Source of the DNA: Vallitalea longa
GTDB taxonomy: Bacteria > Bacillota > Clostridia > Lachnospirales > Vallitaleaceae
Length of the DNA stretch: 64,000 nt
Direction: 5' to 3'
NCBI RefSeq assembly: GCF_027923465.1
Contig: NZ_BRLB01000008.1
Location: 1-64,000 of the forward strand
Part shown: positions 35,611-45,111 of the stretch, one piece after another
Layout: every line of letters begins with the position of its first letter
Position numbering within the stretch: the stretch's first letter is position 1
Notes under the pieces: model-generated
What the model was told of the DNA's origin: nothing
Database searches by the model: none
Seen by the model: the letters and a program-made list of their open reading frames with translations, nothing else
Made by a program: the position numbers and the translations under genes

Positions 35611-36774
35611 TTAATTCAAGTTATCTTTTATTTCAATTTTAGTAGGTTCATATTTATCAATATTAGTATTATCCCCAAGTTGACCTTTATCATTTTTTCC
35701 CCATGTCCATACATCACCATTGCTATCAAGTGCTATGGAATGTCCATCTCCTCCCGAAACAGCAATGATATTTTCTAATCCTTCTATCTGACGAGGTGTA
35801 AAATAATCATTTTCAGCAAATCCATATCCTAACTCTCCATATTCATTATCTCCCCATGTCCAAACCTTTCCTTGATTATCAATAGCTAGATTATGAAAAT
35901 CTCCTTTTGCTATTGATACAATATTATTTAGCCCTTCAACTTGTTGTACTTCATCTACATCTCCCCAATACCAAACTGTGCCATCCTCTTTTAACGCTAA
36001 CATACTTGATGGTGAACCTGATATGGATTTGATTTCAGATATACCTATTACCTTTGAAGGTTCTGCTGCAAAATTATCTGTACATAAGTTAAGTTCTCTA
36101 AAATATCCCCAAGCATAAACATTTCCATCATTTTTTAAGGCTAAAGAATATAGTCCTCCAGTTACTACCTGTTTGAAATCATTTAATCCAGTAACCCCTT
36201 CTGGCATTTCTATATTCTCTCTACTTGTTCCTAATTGACCATACATATTATCACCCCAAGTCCATACTTCTCCATTATCCTTAAGAGCTATAACCGTATC
36301 CCCTTGTGAATCGATATCAATAATACTGTTTACTTTATCTAATTTAAATATTGTGTCTTTACTTTCAAAAGTTCCATCTCCCAATTGTCCACTGCCATTA
36401 GACCCTACTCCCCACACGTCACCATTAGCATCTATAGCCAATAAATGTGACCAACCTCCTGTTACTTTTACTACATTGGGTATTTTCTTTATTAGTGTAG
36501 GTGTTTTAATATCATCTTCTATACCTGGATTCTTTATACCGAGTTTATTATTACCCCAAAAAAATATTGAACCATCCTCTAATAAAGCAACCGAATAATC
36601 TTCCCCAGCTAATATTGAGATTACTTTATTTGATTGTTTCTCATCTATTACACCATTATCAGTAGCCGCAGTAGCATTACTTGCTTCTGGAACAATATCT
36701 TGTTTTTGTGTACATCCACTTAATATTATTGATATAGTCAATATACAAAGTAATATTTTATTAATTTTCATCAT
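35611..36774 (-). CDS. Cassette E lipoprotein with RCC1 repeats (seven-bladed beta-propeller)
   Basis: The 387-residue protein (ATG 36774, with a second ATG at 36771, both after GGAGG) starts MMKINKILLCILTISIILSGC (lipobox Cys ~21). About seven RCC1-type repeats follow (for example VTGGWSHLLAIDANGDVWGVG; VSGGDGHSIALDSNGDVWTWG), predicting a propeller on the outer face of the membrane. It begins 16 bp after the GH73 effector gene. No obvious terminator separates it from cassette F. It is the likely partner or immunity protein of that effector. Confidence 0.8.
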   Translation of the reverse strand: MMKINKILLCILTISIILSGCTQKQDIVPEASNATAATDNGVIDEKQSNKVISILAGEDYSVALLEDGSIFFWGNNKLGIKNPGIEDDIKTPTLIKKIPNVVKVTGGWSHLLAIDANGDVWGVGSNGSGQLGDGTFESKDTIFKLDKVNSIIDIDSQGDTVIALKDNGEVWTWGDNMYGQLGTSRENIEMPEGVTGLNDFKQVVTGGLYSLALKNDGNVYAWGYFRELNLCTDNFAAEPSKVIGISEIKSISGSPSSMLALKEDGTVWYWGDVDEVQQVEGLNNIVSIAKGDFHNLAIDNQGKVWTWGDNEYGELGYGFAENDYFTPRQIEGLENIIAVSGGDGHSIALDSNGDVWTWGKNDKGQLGDNTNIDKYEPTKIEIKDNLN

Positions 36775-36790
36775 TGATTCCTCCATTCTT

Positions 36791-38554
36791 TTATCTATGT
36801 GTAGCTCTTGTTGGCTCAGATGATATTGCATCCTGCATATTATTATATACTGGAATCCTAAAAACGAATGGTGCATCTACATCTATCAGTCCCTTTGAAA
36901 AGTTATATGCTTTATTATACGCATCTTTTATATGAGTAGCGTATTGATGAGATATCTCACCTTCACTTTCATAATTCTCTACATTCCACTTCATTTTGTA
37001 AAGAGTATCTTGACCTTTAGCTACATATTTATTGAATATCCATTGTCCTCCACCTATTATAGCTTTATCTTGGCTATTCCATCCATAGGATTTAGCTTTT
37101 TTTGCGCCTCCAATTAATGCGTTTCCATCATTGGCTCCTATACCATACATGTTATACCATCCTTCGTATCCCTTAACTTTTCCACAGGCAAGAGTTGATT
37201 TTCCTCCCCCTGATTCTACCATGCATTTAGCTGCTAAAAATACGGCACTAGCATCTTTACCTCCTGCTTTTACAAATGCATCCCCTTTGGTAGATAAATT
37301 TCCTCCTAACACTTTGTTAACAGATTCTATATTCTGAGTATTTGGATCATATTTAGATGACAAAAATTGAAATACTTGTCTTTCATTAATAAAATTTCTT
37401 GGATCTATAAAATATGCAGTAGCTTTTCTGGATGCAGCAAAATATCCTTTATCATACTTCAATTTTGGATCTCTCCATTTATTATCGTAACCGTATTTGC
37501 TCTCTGGTGTACAAACAAGACCATGTTTTATCTCACTATCAATGAAACCATTAAAATCCACATCTATATTATCAGCATAAAATCTCCATTGAGGATGTAT
37601 TTCATTCAAAGCGATTATTTGATCCTGATATGATTTGGGAAATTTTTTTAATTCTACTTCAAAGTCATACCCTTCCACATTCTTAATATTATCATCATCA
37701 ATGATATTATCTATAATTTTCAATTTATCAGTATCTACCCAAGCTGTAGCATAGTCATCCCCAACTGGATATCTTATATGACTTCTATTACCTTGTTGTT
37801 CTAAAATTAATATATCATCTGTTTTCCATAGTTGCCCATGTTTTCCATTGTCTTTTATAACTTCTGTTGTTCTTGATACCCTTGCATGTGTATAGTCAAT
37901 ATTTACTGTTACACCACCTGTAGAATTAGGTGCCCATTTAACATTTGCACCTGCTTTTTCTGATACCTCTCTTACGCCAACTTGTATATGTCCATCTATA
38001 ACTGTAAATGTCGTTCCATCACTTGCATGTCCTACTCCGTCTTTCATATTATTTAAATTATAGGTAGTTGTTTTTCCATTCAACGTCACTGTTGTTGTTC
38101 TTGTTTCTCCATCCCATGAAACTGTACCACCTAATCCATCAATAATATCTATCAAATATCCTGTAGTAATTCCATCAGCTACAGTAGTATTTCTTACCCT
38201 AACTTTTCCGACAGTCACTTCTGCAGGTTTTGCATAAGTATTATTTTCATCACTTTTTTTAGTAATATCTAAATTGGACATAATACTTTTCAATTGTATT
38301 TCAATCTCTGAATATGTGTTTATTGCATCATCAATTTTCATGTCATATGTAACTATATTTTTTGATATTAGTTTTAATTCTTTGCTGACTTCATTTAAAT
38401 CATATCTAATATTATCTCTTTCAGCAATATCAAAGTCAATACAATTTTTCTGTGAATTAAAATCATTTAAGATAGTATTACTATTATCAATTAAACTTTT
38501 AAATTTTTCTGTTACATCTTCCAATGCATTTAAATCTACTGTTAATGAACCCAT
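36791..38554 (-). CDS. Cassette E effector: ESX/LXG-like N-terminus, CuAO-N-like, SH3-like and GH73 glucosaminidase
   Basis: The 587-residue protein has no signal peptide. Residues 1-91 are a helical domain ending in YSEIE (81-85); 111-221 resemble a copper amine oxidase N-terminal repeat (GYLIDIIDGLGG ... VREVSEKAGANVKW); 222-282 are SH3-like (ILILEQQGNRSHIRYP, AWVDTDKL). Residues ~297-587 resemble N-acetylglucosaminidase (GH73/LytD), with catalytic E447 in AAKCMVESGGG and NMYGIGANDG. It would cut glycan strands. It is the most diverged of the full-length copies in its shared region, so probably the oldest. AAGGAGG precedes the ATG. Confidence 0.85.
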   Translation of the reverse strand: MGSLTVDLNALEDVTEKFKSLIDNSNTILNDFNSQKNCIDFDIAERDNIRYDLNEVSKELKLISKNIVTYDMKIDDAINTYSEIEIQLKSIMSNLDITKKSDENNTYAKPAEVTVGKVRVRNTTVADGITTGYLIDIIDGLGGTVSWDGETRTTTVTLNGKTTTYNLNNMKDGVGHASDGTTFTVIDGHIQVGVREVSEKAGANVKWAPNSTGGVTVNIDYTHARVSRTTEVIKDNGKHGQLWKTDDILILEQQGNRSHIRYPVGDDYATAWVDTDKLKIIDNIIDDDNIKNVEGYDFEVELKKFPKSYQDQIIALNEIHPQWRFYADNIDVDFNGFIDSEIKHGLVCTPESKYGYDNKWRDPKLKYDKGYFAASRKATAYFIDPRNFINERQVFQFLSSKYDPNTQNIESVNKVLGGNLSTKGDAFVKAGGKDASAVFLAAKCMVESGGGKSTLACGKVKGYEGWYNMYGIGANDGNALIGGAKKAKSYGWNSQDKAIIGGGQWIFNKYVAKGQDTLYKMKWNVENYESEGEISHQYATHIKDAYNKAYNFSKGLIDVDAPFVFRIPVYNNMQDAISSEPTRATHR

Positions 38555-38619
38555 ATATCTTTTTCCTCCTTGATAAAAAATAATAATTTTTATTTTTATT
38601 ATATAAATTTAATAAAATT

Positions 38620-38672
38620 ATTTCTACAAATCCTGACGAACGACATGATTTATGGGATGAAATGCATTTTTT
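38620..38672 (-). promoter_or_regulatory. Conserved upstream box, copy 2 (cassette E)
   Basis: On the minus strand the box includes the palindrome AAATGCATTT, CATCCCATAAATCATG and TCGTTCGTCAGGATTTG, ending 65 bp before the ATG. A TATAAT follows it 20 bp after TTGTAG, a weak -35/-10 pair, so an activator or an alternative sigma factor may be needed. Confidence 0.65.
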
Positions 38673-38685
38673 TGTATTTATAAAT

Positions 38686-38720
38686 TAAAAAAAGCGTGTT
38701 TGCAAAAAACACGCTAAAAT
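38686..38720 (-). terminator. Terminator of cassette D
   Basis: On the minus strand AGCGTGTTT pairs with AAACACGCT and is followed by TTTTTTT. The same hairpin ends cassettes C (41840) and B (45068). Confidence 0.75.
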
Positions 38721-38820
38721 ATATATATTAAATTTCAATAAATTTTCTCTATTATTTAATAATATATAGATCAAATATATAGTATTGATACATTATCTGA
38801 CAAACATTTTTATTAATATA

Positions 38821-39954
38821 TTAAAAAAATATCTCTGTGTTTTCAGTTATTTCAAATGTTTTTAAATTCATTTTTTTATATGTAGCCGAATCTTGATCCG
38901 GATAATCTAAAATATACAAATAATCTCCTATCTCAATTATGTAATAAAAATGAATTCCTTTAATGCTTGTATCTATTATACCTGTTTTTTTATCTATCCG
39001 TGACATATCATTATCTGTATTATAATATATATAATTTCCTGCCTCTTTATAAAATAAATCCCACCTTCCGGTTATATATTGAGGACTACTCCCATCTAAA
39101 TTAGCTTTACATAATCCATCTTCTTGAGTATAATATATAAAATTATCTGTTAAAATTGGTCTATTTGCATTATTAATAATTTTGGAATTTTCTGATCCAT
39201 CAATATTTATACAATACAAACTATCCTCATCATCATCCCACAATTTATAATATATTTTATCTTCTTTTAATTTTATTACATTTACAAATTTATCTATTTT
39301 TATTTCTTGCACTATATCCCCATCTAATGTCGCTTTCAATATTTTACCTTCTTCATTAATATATATAATATTATTTTCAAAGATAACATACTCAAATTTT
39401 AACATATCATCAATGATAAGTTTTGATGTTCTATCTACTAAATTCATTTTAAAAAGATTTCCATTATCTATATAAAATAACAAATCATCTTTTAAAATAA
39501 AGGTTTTTACACATACCCTTACGTTAGCTATACTTTCTTTTTCCCCTGTTTTAAGTTCATACCTAATAATTGCTCCTTTACTTTTATCATCATATTGTAA
39601 TTTCCCCTCATTATCTATATAATATCCAAAATTACAATAATATACGTAATCTTCATCAGTTACAAGTATATCTGGATTGTAATACTCCACTTCTTTAGAT
39701 TTTATTTCTATAGGCTCTTCAATTTCACCTGTTTCTTCAATTTGTCTTGTTTCTTCAGCCTCTTCTAACTCCTGTTCTACTTCTTTATTAGCTTGAGATT
39801 TTTGATTAGTTTCTTTTTCTGTAACTTTCTGTTCATTTGCTTTATTTTGATTAATTAATGCAGCATCATTCTTTATTGTTTGTTTACAACCACATAAAAT
39901 CAATATTATCGATAATATTAATATATATACTTTACCTATACCTAATTTTTTCAT
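38821..39954 (-). CDS. Cassette D lipoprotein, DUF5050-like (predicted beta-propeller)
   Basis: The 377-residue protein (ATG 39954; an upstream GTG start has no ribosome-binding site) begins MKKLGIGKVYILILSIILILCGC, a lipoprotein signal. A Glu/Lys-rich linker and beta-rich repeats follow, including YYTQEDGLCKANLDGSSPQYITG, as in DUF5050-type propellers. It is nearly identical to the cassette C lipoprotein (41976-43109), with differences mostly in the linker and a few repeat positions. It follows the L,D-transpeptidase-like effector by about 50 bp. Confidence 0.8.
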   Translation of the reverse strand: MKKLGIGKVYILILSIILILCGCKQTIKNDAALINQNKANEQKVTEKETNQKSQANKEVEQELEEAEETRQIEETGEIEEPIEIKSKEVEYYNPDILVTDEDYVYYCNFGYYIDNEGKLQYDDKSKGAIIRYELKTGEKESIANVRVCVKTFILKDDLLFYIDNGNLFKMNLVDRTSKLIIDDMLKFEYVIFENNIIYINEEGKILKATLDGDIVQEIKIDKFVNVIKLKEDKIYYKLWDDDEDSLYCINIDGSENSKIINNANRPILTDNFIYYTQEDGLCKANLDGSSPQYITGRWDLFYKEAGNYIYYNTDNDMSRIDKKTGIIDTSIKGIHFYYIIEIGDYLYILDYPDQDSATYKKMNLKTFEITENTEIFF

Positions 39955-40002
39955 ACTGTCTAATTTATCCTCCTTTACCACTTTGATTTATTTATAATTA
40001 TA

Positions 40003-41700
40003 TTAATGAACACCCTTTTTAATATAGTCTATTCCTTTTTCCCCTATGACCTTTTTATATCCATTTTCATTTAAATCCATAAAACTTCTATCAATGATAA
40101 TTATCCCTTTAGCATCATCTGGTTTTTCTCCACAATTTACATAACCATCTTTATCGAATCCTATAATCTTAGCAATTTCATTATAACGTGCCCACTCTCC
40201 ATTAATAGTACCCGGTCTAACTATTTGACAACCTGCTGAATTTGCCCAATTAGATGAACCATCAACTTCATCTCCTTCACAATCTGCACCTCTATGTCCC
40301 ATATGAAAATGAATTCCAGTAGAAATACCATTATACCATTTATCTGCTTTATTATTATATCTAGTAACTTTTACATTATTCTTACCATCTGTTGATTTTA
40401 TTTTTAGTGCTGGGTATTTAATTGATTTCGTAGAATGTGTTACATCTTCATACAAATAAATTCCATCAACTACTGTAGGCATATCTGTGCCACCATTCAT
40501 AGATTTAGAACCTTTAGGATTATCTGGTAAAGTTGATGCCTCTGGAGTTATATAGGCTATCTTATCATCTTTAACTATAACTAATAATGCTCCATAACGA
40601 TCCTTATACAATGAAGTATCATATTCACTTCCATAAATTTCATGTTCATTAATAGTAGTACCTTCAAAAAGATAAATCTGAGTATCATTTTTATGCTTTT
40701 TGATATAGTCATTATTATGATAGGTATTTTTAATTTTCATAATTGCTTTTTTTTGCTCATCAGTTAATGGTAAAATCTTACCATTAGCATAAGGTAACAT
40801 AACTTTGTCTAAATCAGAAAACTCTATATCTTTATAAGTTGGTTTTTCAACCCTTACACCAATATTCAGCTTATCGTTATCTACCCATGCTGTTTCTTGA
40901 TGATACTTGCCTGGATATCTTACATGACTTCTATTTCCTTTTTGTTCTAAGATAACTATATCATCGCCTTGCCATAATTCTCCATAATCACCGTTGTCCT
41001 TAGTGATTGGTGTCACCTTAGAAACACTTGCATAAGTATAATTAACATTTACTGTCACTCCACCCTTGGAATTAGGTGACCATTTTATATTTGCACCAGC
41101 TTTTTCAGCTACTTCTCTTACTCCAACATGTATATGTCCATCTTTTACTGTAAATGTTGTTCCATCACTTGCATGTCCTACTCCGTCTTTCATGTTTTTC
41201 AAATCATATACAATTGTTTTCCCATTCAATTTCACTGTTGTAGTTCTTGTTTTTCCATCCCATTCAGCTGTACCTCCTAATCCTTCAATAATATCCACAA
41301 GATATCCTGTTGTAACCCCATCAGTTACTTTTGAATCTCTAACTTTTACTTTCCCTACTGTTACATCGGCAGGTTTTGCATTATTATTAGTTGACTCTTT
41401 TCTATCAGAAGTATTTAATTCCAATATAAAACTTTTCAATTTCTCTTCAGTATCTGCATATGTATCTATTGCATCATTGATTTGTCTATCATATGTAATA
41501 AAAATTTCTGATATCGATTTCAATTTCTTGCTGACTTCATTTAAATCATATCTAATATTATCTCTTTCTGCAATATCAAAGTCAATACAATTTTTCTGTG
41601 AATTAAAATCATTTAAGATAGTATTACTATTATCAATTAAACTTTTAAACTTTTCTGTTACATCTTCCAATGCATTTAAATCTACTGTTAATGAACCCAT
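40003..41700 (-). CDS. Cassette D effector: ESX/LXG-like N-terminus, CuAO-N-like, SH3-like and L,D-transpeptidase-like
   Basis: The 565-residue protein has the shared helical domain (1-91, YADTE at 81-85), CuAO-N-like (111-221) and SH3-like (222-282) domains. Its C-terminal part (~283-565) contains TGIHFHMGHRG (461-471) and NSAGCQIV (487-494); His-to-SxGC spacing is like YkuD L,D-transpeptidases, though the motif is not canonical. An L,D-carboxypeptidase-like activity is possible. It differs from the cassette C copy at few positions (for example NEHEIYGSEYD versus NKKAIYGNTKH). No signal peptide; GGAGG precedes the ATG. Confidence 0.8.
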   Translation of the reverse strand: MGSLTVDLNALEDVTEKFKSLIDNSNTILNDFNSQKNCIDFDIAERDNIRYDLNEVSKKLKSISEIFITYDRQINDAIDTYADTEEKLKSFILELNTSDRKESTNNNAKPADVTVGKVKVRDSKVTDGVTTGYLVDIIEGLGGTAEWDGKTRTTTVKLNGKTIVYDLKNMKDGVGHASDGTTFTVKDGHIHVGVREVAEKAGANIKWSPNSKGGVTVNVNYTYASVSKVTPITKDNGDYGELWQGDDIVILEQKGNRSHVRYPGKYHQETAWVDNDKLNIGVRVEKPTYKDIEFSDLDKVMLPYANGKILPLTDEQKKAIMKIKNTYHNNDYIKKHKNDTQIYLFEGTTINEHEIYGSEYDTSLYKDRYGALLVIVKDDKIAYITPEASTLPDNPKGSKSMNGGTDMPTVVDGIYLYEDVTHSTKSIKYPALKIKSTDGKNNVKVTRYNNKADKWYNGISTGIHFHMGHRGADCEGDEVDGSSNWANSAGCQIVRPGTINGEWARYNEIAKIIGFDKDGYVNCGEKPDDAKGIIIIDRSFMDLNENGYKKVIGEKGIDYIKKGVH

Positions 41701-41765
41701 ATATCTTTTTCCTCCTTGATAAAAAATAATAATTTTTATTTTTATTATATAAATTTAATAAAATT

Positions 41766-41819
41766 ATTTCTACAAATCCTGACGAACGACATGATTTATG
41801 GGATGAAATGCATTTTTTT
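41766..41819 (-). promoter_or_regulatory. Conserved upstream box, copy 3 (cassette D)
   Basis: Identical over the core to copies 2, 4 and 5 (ATTTCTACAAATCCTGACGA on the plus strand) and ends 65 bp before the ATG at 41700. Confidence 0.65.
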
Positions 41820-41839
41820 CTATTTTATACTCTATAAAT

Positions 41840-41873
41840 TAAAAAAAGCGTGTTTGCAAAAAACACGCTAAAA
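41840..41873 (-). terminator. Terminator of cassette C
   Basis: The same AGCGTGTTT/AAACACGCT stem with T-run on the minus strand as at 38686-38720, 100 bp after the cassette C lipoprotein stop. Confidence 0.75.
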
Positions 41874-41975
41874 TATATATATTAAATTTCAATAAAATTT
41901 TCTCTATTATTTAATAATATATAGATCAAATATATAGTATTGATACATTATCTGACAAACATTTTTATTAATATA

Positions 41976-43109
41976 TTAAAAAAATATCTCTGTGTTTTCA
42001 GTTATTTCAAATGTTTTTAAATTCATTTTTTTATATGTAGCCGAATCTTGATCCGGATAATCTAAAATATACAAATAATCTCCTATCTCAATTATGTAAT
42101 AAAAATGAATTCCTTTAATGCTTGTATCTATTATACCTGTTTTTTTATCTATCCGTGACATATCATTATCTGTATTATAATATATATAATTTCCTGCCTC
42201 TTTATAAAACAAATCCCACCTTCCGGTTATATATTGAGGACTACTCCCATCTAAATTAGCTTTACATAATCCATCTTCTTGAGTATAATATATAAAATTA
42301 TCTGTTAAAATTGGTCTATTTGCATTATTAATAATTTTGGAATTTTCTGATCCATCAATATTTATACAATACAAACTATCCTCATCATCATCCCACAATT
42401 TATAATATATTTTATCTTCTTTTAATCTTATTAAATCTACAAATTTATCTATTTTTATTTCTTGCACTATATCCCCATCTAATGTCGCTTTCAATATTTT
42501 ACCTTCTTCATTAATATATATAATATTATTCTCAAAGATACCATACTCAAAGTTCAACATATCATCAATAATAAGTTTTGATGTTCTATCTACTAAATTC
42601 ATTTTAAAAAGATTTCCATCATCTACATAAAATAACAAATCATCTTTTAAAATAAACGTTTTTACAAATACCTTTGCATTAGCTATACTTTCTTTTTCCC
42701 CTGTTTTAAGTTCATACCTAATAATTGCTCCCTTACTTTTATCATCATATTGTAATTTCCCCTCATTATCTATATAATATCCAAAATTACAATAATATAC
42801 GTAATCTTCATCAGTTACAAGTATATCTGGATTGTAATACTCCACTTCTTTAGATTCTATAGGCTCTTCAATTTCACCTATTTCTTCAATTTGTCTTGTT
42901 TCTTCAGGCTCTTCTACTTCTTTAACCTGTTCTACTTCTTTATTAGCTTTAGATTTTTTATTAGTTTCTTTTTCTGTAACTTTCTGTTCATTTGCTTGAT
43001 TTTGATTAATTAATGCAGAATCATTCTTTATTGTTTGTTTACAGCTACATAAAATAAATATTATAGATAATATTAATACATATACTTTACCTATACCTAA
43101 TTTTTTCAT
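41976..43109 (-). CDS. Cassette C lipoprotein, DUF5050-like (predicted beta-propeller)
   Basis: The 377-residue protein starts MKKLGIGKVYVLILSIIFILCSC (lipobox Cys ~23) with AAAGGAG before it. It is a near-copy of the cassette D lipoprotein; the linker has been reshuffled (KEVEEPEETRQIEEIGEIEEPIESKEVEY) and some blade residues differ. It follows the L,D-transpeptidase-like effector by 34 bp. Confidence 0.8.
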   Translation of the reverse strand: MKKLGIGKVYVLILSIIFILCSCKQTIKNDSALINQNQANEQKVTEKETNKKSKANKEVEQVKEVEEPEETRQIEEIGEIEEPIESKEVEYYNPDILVTDEDYVYYCNFGYYIDNEGKLQYDDKSKGAIIRYELKTGEKESIANAKVFVKTFILKDDLLFYVDDGNLFKMNLVDRTSKLIIDDMLNFEYGIFENNIIYINEEGKILKATLDGDIVQEIKIDKFVDLIRLKEDKIYYKLWDDDEDSLYCINIDGSENSKIINNANRPILTDNFIYYTQEDGLCKANLDGSSPQYITGRWDLFYKEAGNYIYYNTDNDMSRIDKKTGIIDTSIKGIHFYYIIEIGDYLYILDYPDQDSATYKKMNLKTFEITENTEIFF

Positions 43110-43143
43110 ATTATCTCCTTTATCACTTTGATTTATTTATAAT

Positions 43144-44841
43144 TTAATGAACACCTTTTTTAATATAATCTATTCCTTTTTCCCCTATAACCTCTTTATA
43201 TCCATTTTCATTTAAATCCATAAAACTTCTATCAATAACAATTATCCCTTTAGCATCATCTGGTTTTTCTCCACGTTTTACATGACCATCTTTATCGAAT
43301 CCTATAATCTTAGCAATTTCATTATATCGTGTCCACTCTCTATTAATAGTACCCGGTCTAACTATTTGACAACCTGCTGAATTTGCCCAATTAGATGAAC
43401 CATCAATTTCTTTTTCTTTACAATCTGCACCTCTATGTCCCATATGAAAATGAATTCCCGTAGAAATACCATTATACCATTTATCTGCTTTATTATTATA
43501 TCTAGCAACTTTTACATTATTCTTACCATCTGTTGATTTTATTTTTAATGCTGGGTATTTAATTGATTTCGTAGAATGTATTACATCTTCATACAAATAA
43601 ATTCCATCAACTACTGTAGGCATATCTGTACCACCATTCATAGATTTAGGTCCTTTAGGATTATCTGGTAAGGTTGATGCTTCTGGAGTTATATAGGCTA
43701 TCTTATCATCCTTAACTATAACTAATAATGCTCCATATCGATCCTCATACAATGAAGTATGCTTTGTATTACCATAAATAGCTTTTTTATTAATAGTAGT
43801 ACCTTCAAAAAGATAAATCTGAGTATCATTTTTATGCTTTTTGATATAGTCATTATTATGATAGGTATTTTTAATTTTCATAATTGCTTGTTTTTGCTCA
43901 TCAGTTAATGGTAAAACCTTACCATTAGCATAAGGTAACATAACTTTGTCTAAATCAGAAAACTCTATATCTTTATAAGTTGGTTTTTCAACCCTTACAC
44001 CAATATTCAGCTTATCGTTATCTACCCATGCTGTTTCTTGATGATACTTGCCTGGATATCTTATATGACTTCTATTTCCTTCTTGCTCTAAGATAACTAT
44101 ATCATCGCCTACCCATAATTCTCCATAATCACCGTTGTCCTTAGTAATTGGTGTCACCTTAGAAACACTTGCATAAGTATAATTAATATCTACTGTCACT
44201 CCACCCTTGGAATTAGGTGACCATTTTATATTAGCACCAGATTTTTCAGATACTTCTCTTACTCCAACATGTATATGTCCATCTTTTACTGTAAATGTTG
44301 TTCCATCACTTGCATGTCCTACTCCGTCTTTCATGTTTTTCAAATCATATACAATTGTTTTCCCATTCAATTTCACTGTTGTAGTTCTTGTTTTTCCATC
44401 CCATTCAGCTGTACCTCCTAATCCTTCAATAATATCCACAAGATATCCTGTTGTAACCCCATCAGTTACTTTTGAATCTCTAACTTTTACTTTCCCTACT
44501 GTTACATCGGCAGGTTTTGCATTATTATTAGTTGACTCTTTTCTATCAGAAGTATTTAATTCCAATATAAAACTTTTCAATTTCTCTTCAGTATCTGCAT
44601 ATGTATCTATTGCATCATTGATTTGTCTATCATATGTAATAAAAATTTCTGATATCGATTTCAATTTCTTGCTGACTTCATTTAAATCATATCTAATATT
44701 ATCTCTTTCTGCAATATCAAAATCAATACAATTTTTCTGTGAATTAAAATCATTTAAGATGATATTGCTTCTTTCAATTAAATCTTTAAACTTTTCTGTT
44801 ACATCTCCTAATGCATTTAAATCTACTGTTAATGAACCCAT
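43144..44841 (-). CDS. Cassette C effector: ESX/LXG-like N-terminus, CuAO-N-like, SH3-like and L,D-transpeptidase-like
   Basis: The 565-residue protein is a near-duplicate of the cassette D effector, with the same domain boundaries (YADTE 81-85, TGIHFHMGHRG ~461, SAGC ~488). Its first 40 codons (LGDVTEKFKDLIERSNIILND) instead match cassettes A and B, so the two copies have also exchanged segments. No signal peptide is present. Confidence 0.8.
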   Translation of the reverse strand: MGSLTVDLNALGDVTEKFKDLIERSNIILNDFNSQKNCIDFDIAERDNIRYDLNEVSKKLKSISEIFITYDRQINDAIDTYADTEEKLKSFILELNTSDRKESTNNNAKPADVTVGKVKVRDSKVTDGVTTGYLVDIIEGLGGTAEWDGKTRTTTVKLNGKTIVYDLKNMKDGVGHASDGTTFTVKDGHIHVGVREVSEKSGANIKWSPNSKGGVTVDINYTYASVSKVTPITKDNGDYGELWVGDDIVILEQEGNRSHIRYPGKYHQETAWVDNDKLNIGVRVEKPTYKDIEFSDLDKVMLPYANGKVLPLTDEQKQAIMKIKNTYHNNDYIKKHKNDTQIYLFEGTTINKKAIYGNTKHTSLYEDRYGALLVIVKDDKIAYITPEASTLPDNPKGPKSMNGGTDMPTVVDGIYLYEDVIHSTKSIKYPALKIKSTDGKNNVKVARYNNKADKWYNGISTGIHFHMGHRGADCKEKEIDGSSNWANSAGCQIVRPGTINREWTRYNEIAKIIGFDKDGHVKRGEKPDDAKGIIVIDRSFMDLNENGYKEVIGEKGIDYIKKGVH

Positions 44842-44906
44842 ATATCTGTTTCCTCCTTAATAAAAAATAATAAATTTTATTATCATTATATAAATTTAAT
44901 AAAATT

Positions 44907-44960
44907 ATTTCTACAAATCCTGACGAACGACATGATTTATGGGATGAAATGCATTTTTTT
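44907..44960 (-). promoter_or_regulatory. Conserved upstream box, copy 4 (cassette C)
   Basis: Matches copies 2, 3 and 5 over the core and ends 65 bp before the ATG at 44841. Confidence 0.65.
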
Positions 44961-45027
44961 GCATTTTAGTCTCTATGAATCTATATTTTAGAATCAATAT
45001 TATTAATTTATGATATATTATTTTATA

Positions 45028-45066
45028 GGAAATTTTAAGGAAACAGAAAGTATGACTTTCCTAAGG
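45028..45066. repeat. Short dispersed repeat, copy 2
   Basis: AAGGAAACAGAAAG ... ACTTTCCTAAGG matches the repeats at 24350 and 48201; the outer AAGGAAA and TTTCCT are inverted, so it can form a hairpin. Confidence 0.4.
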
Positions 45067-45067
45067 T

Positions 45068-45101
45068 AAAAAAGCGTGTTTACTAAAAAACACGCTAAAA
45101 A
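45068..45101 (-). terminator. Terminator of cassette B
   Basis: AGCGTGTTT and AAACACGCT (with a different loop, TTTAGT on the minus strand) plus T-run, just after the stop of the cassette B lipoprotein. Confidence 0.75.
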
Positions 45102-45111
45102 ATATATAATT

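Noticed and set aside
36775-36876. N-terminal extension of the RCC1 lipoprotein to 36876
   Set aside because: It would overlap the GH73 effector gene, lacks a ribosome-binding site and precedes a good GGAGG-ATG-lipoprotein signal start at 36774.
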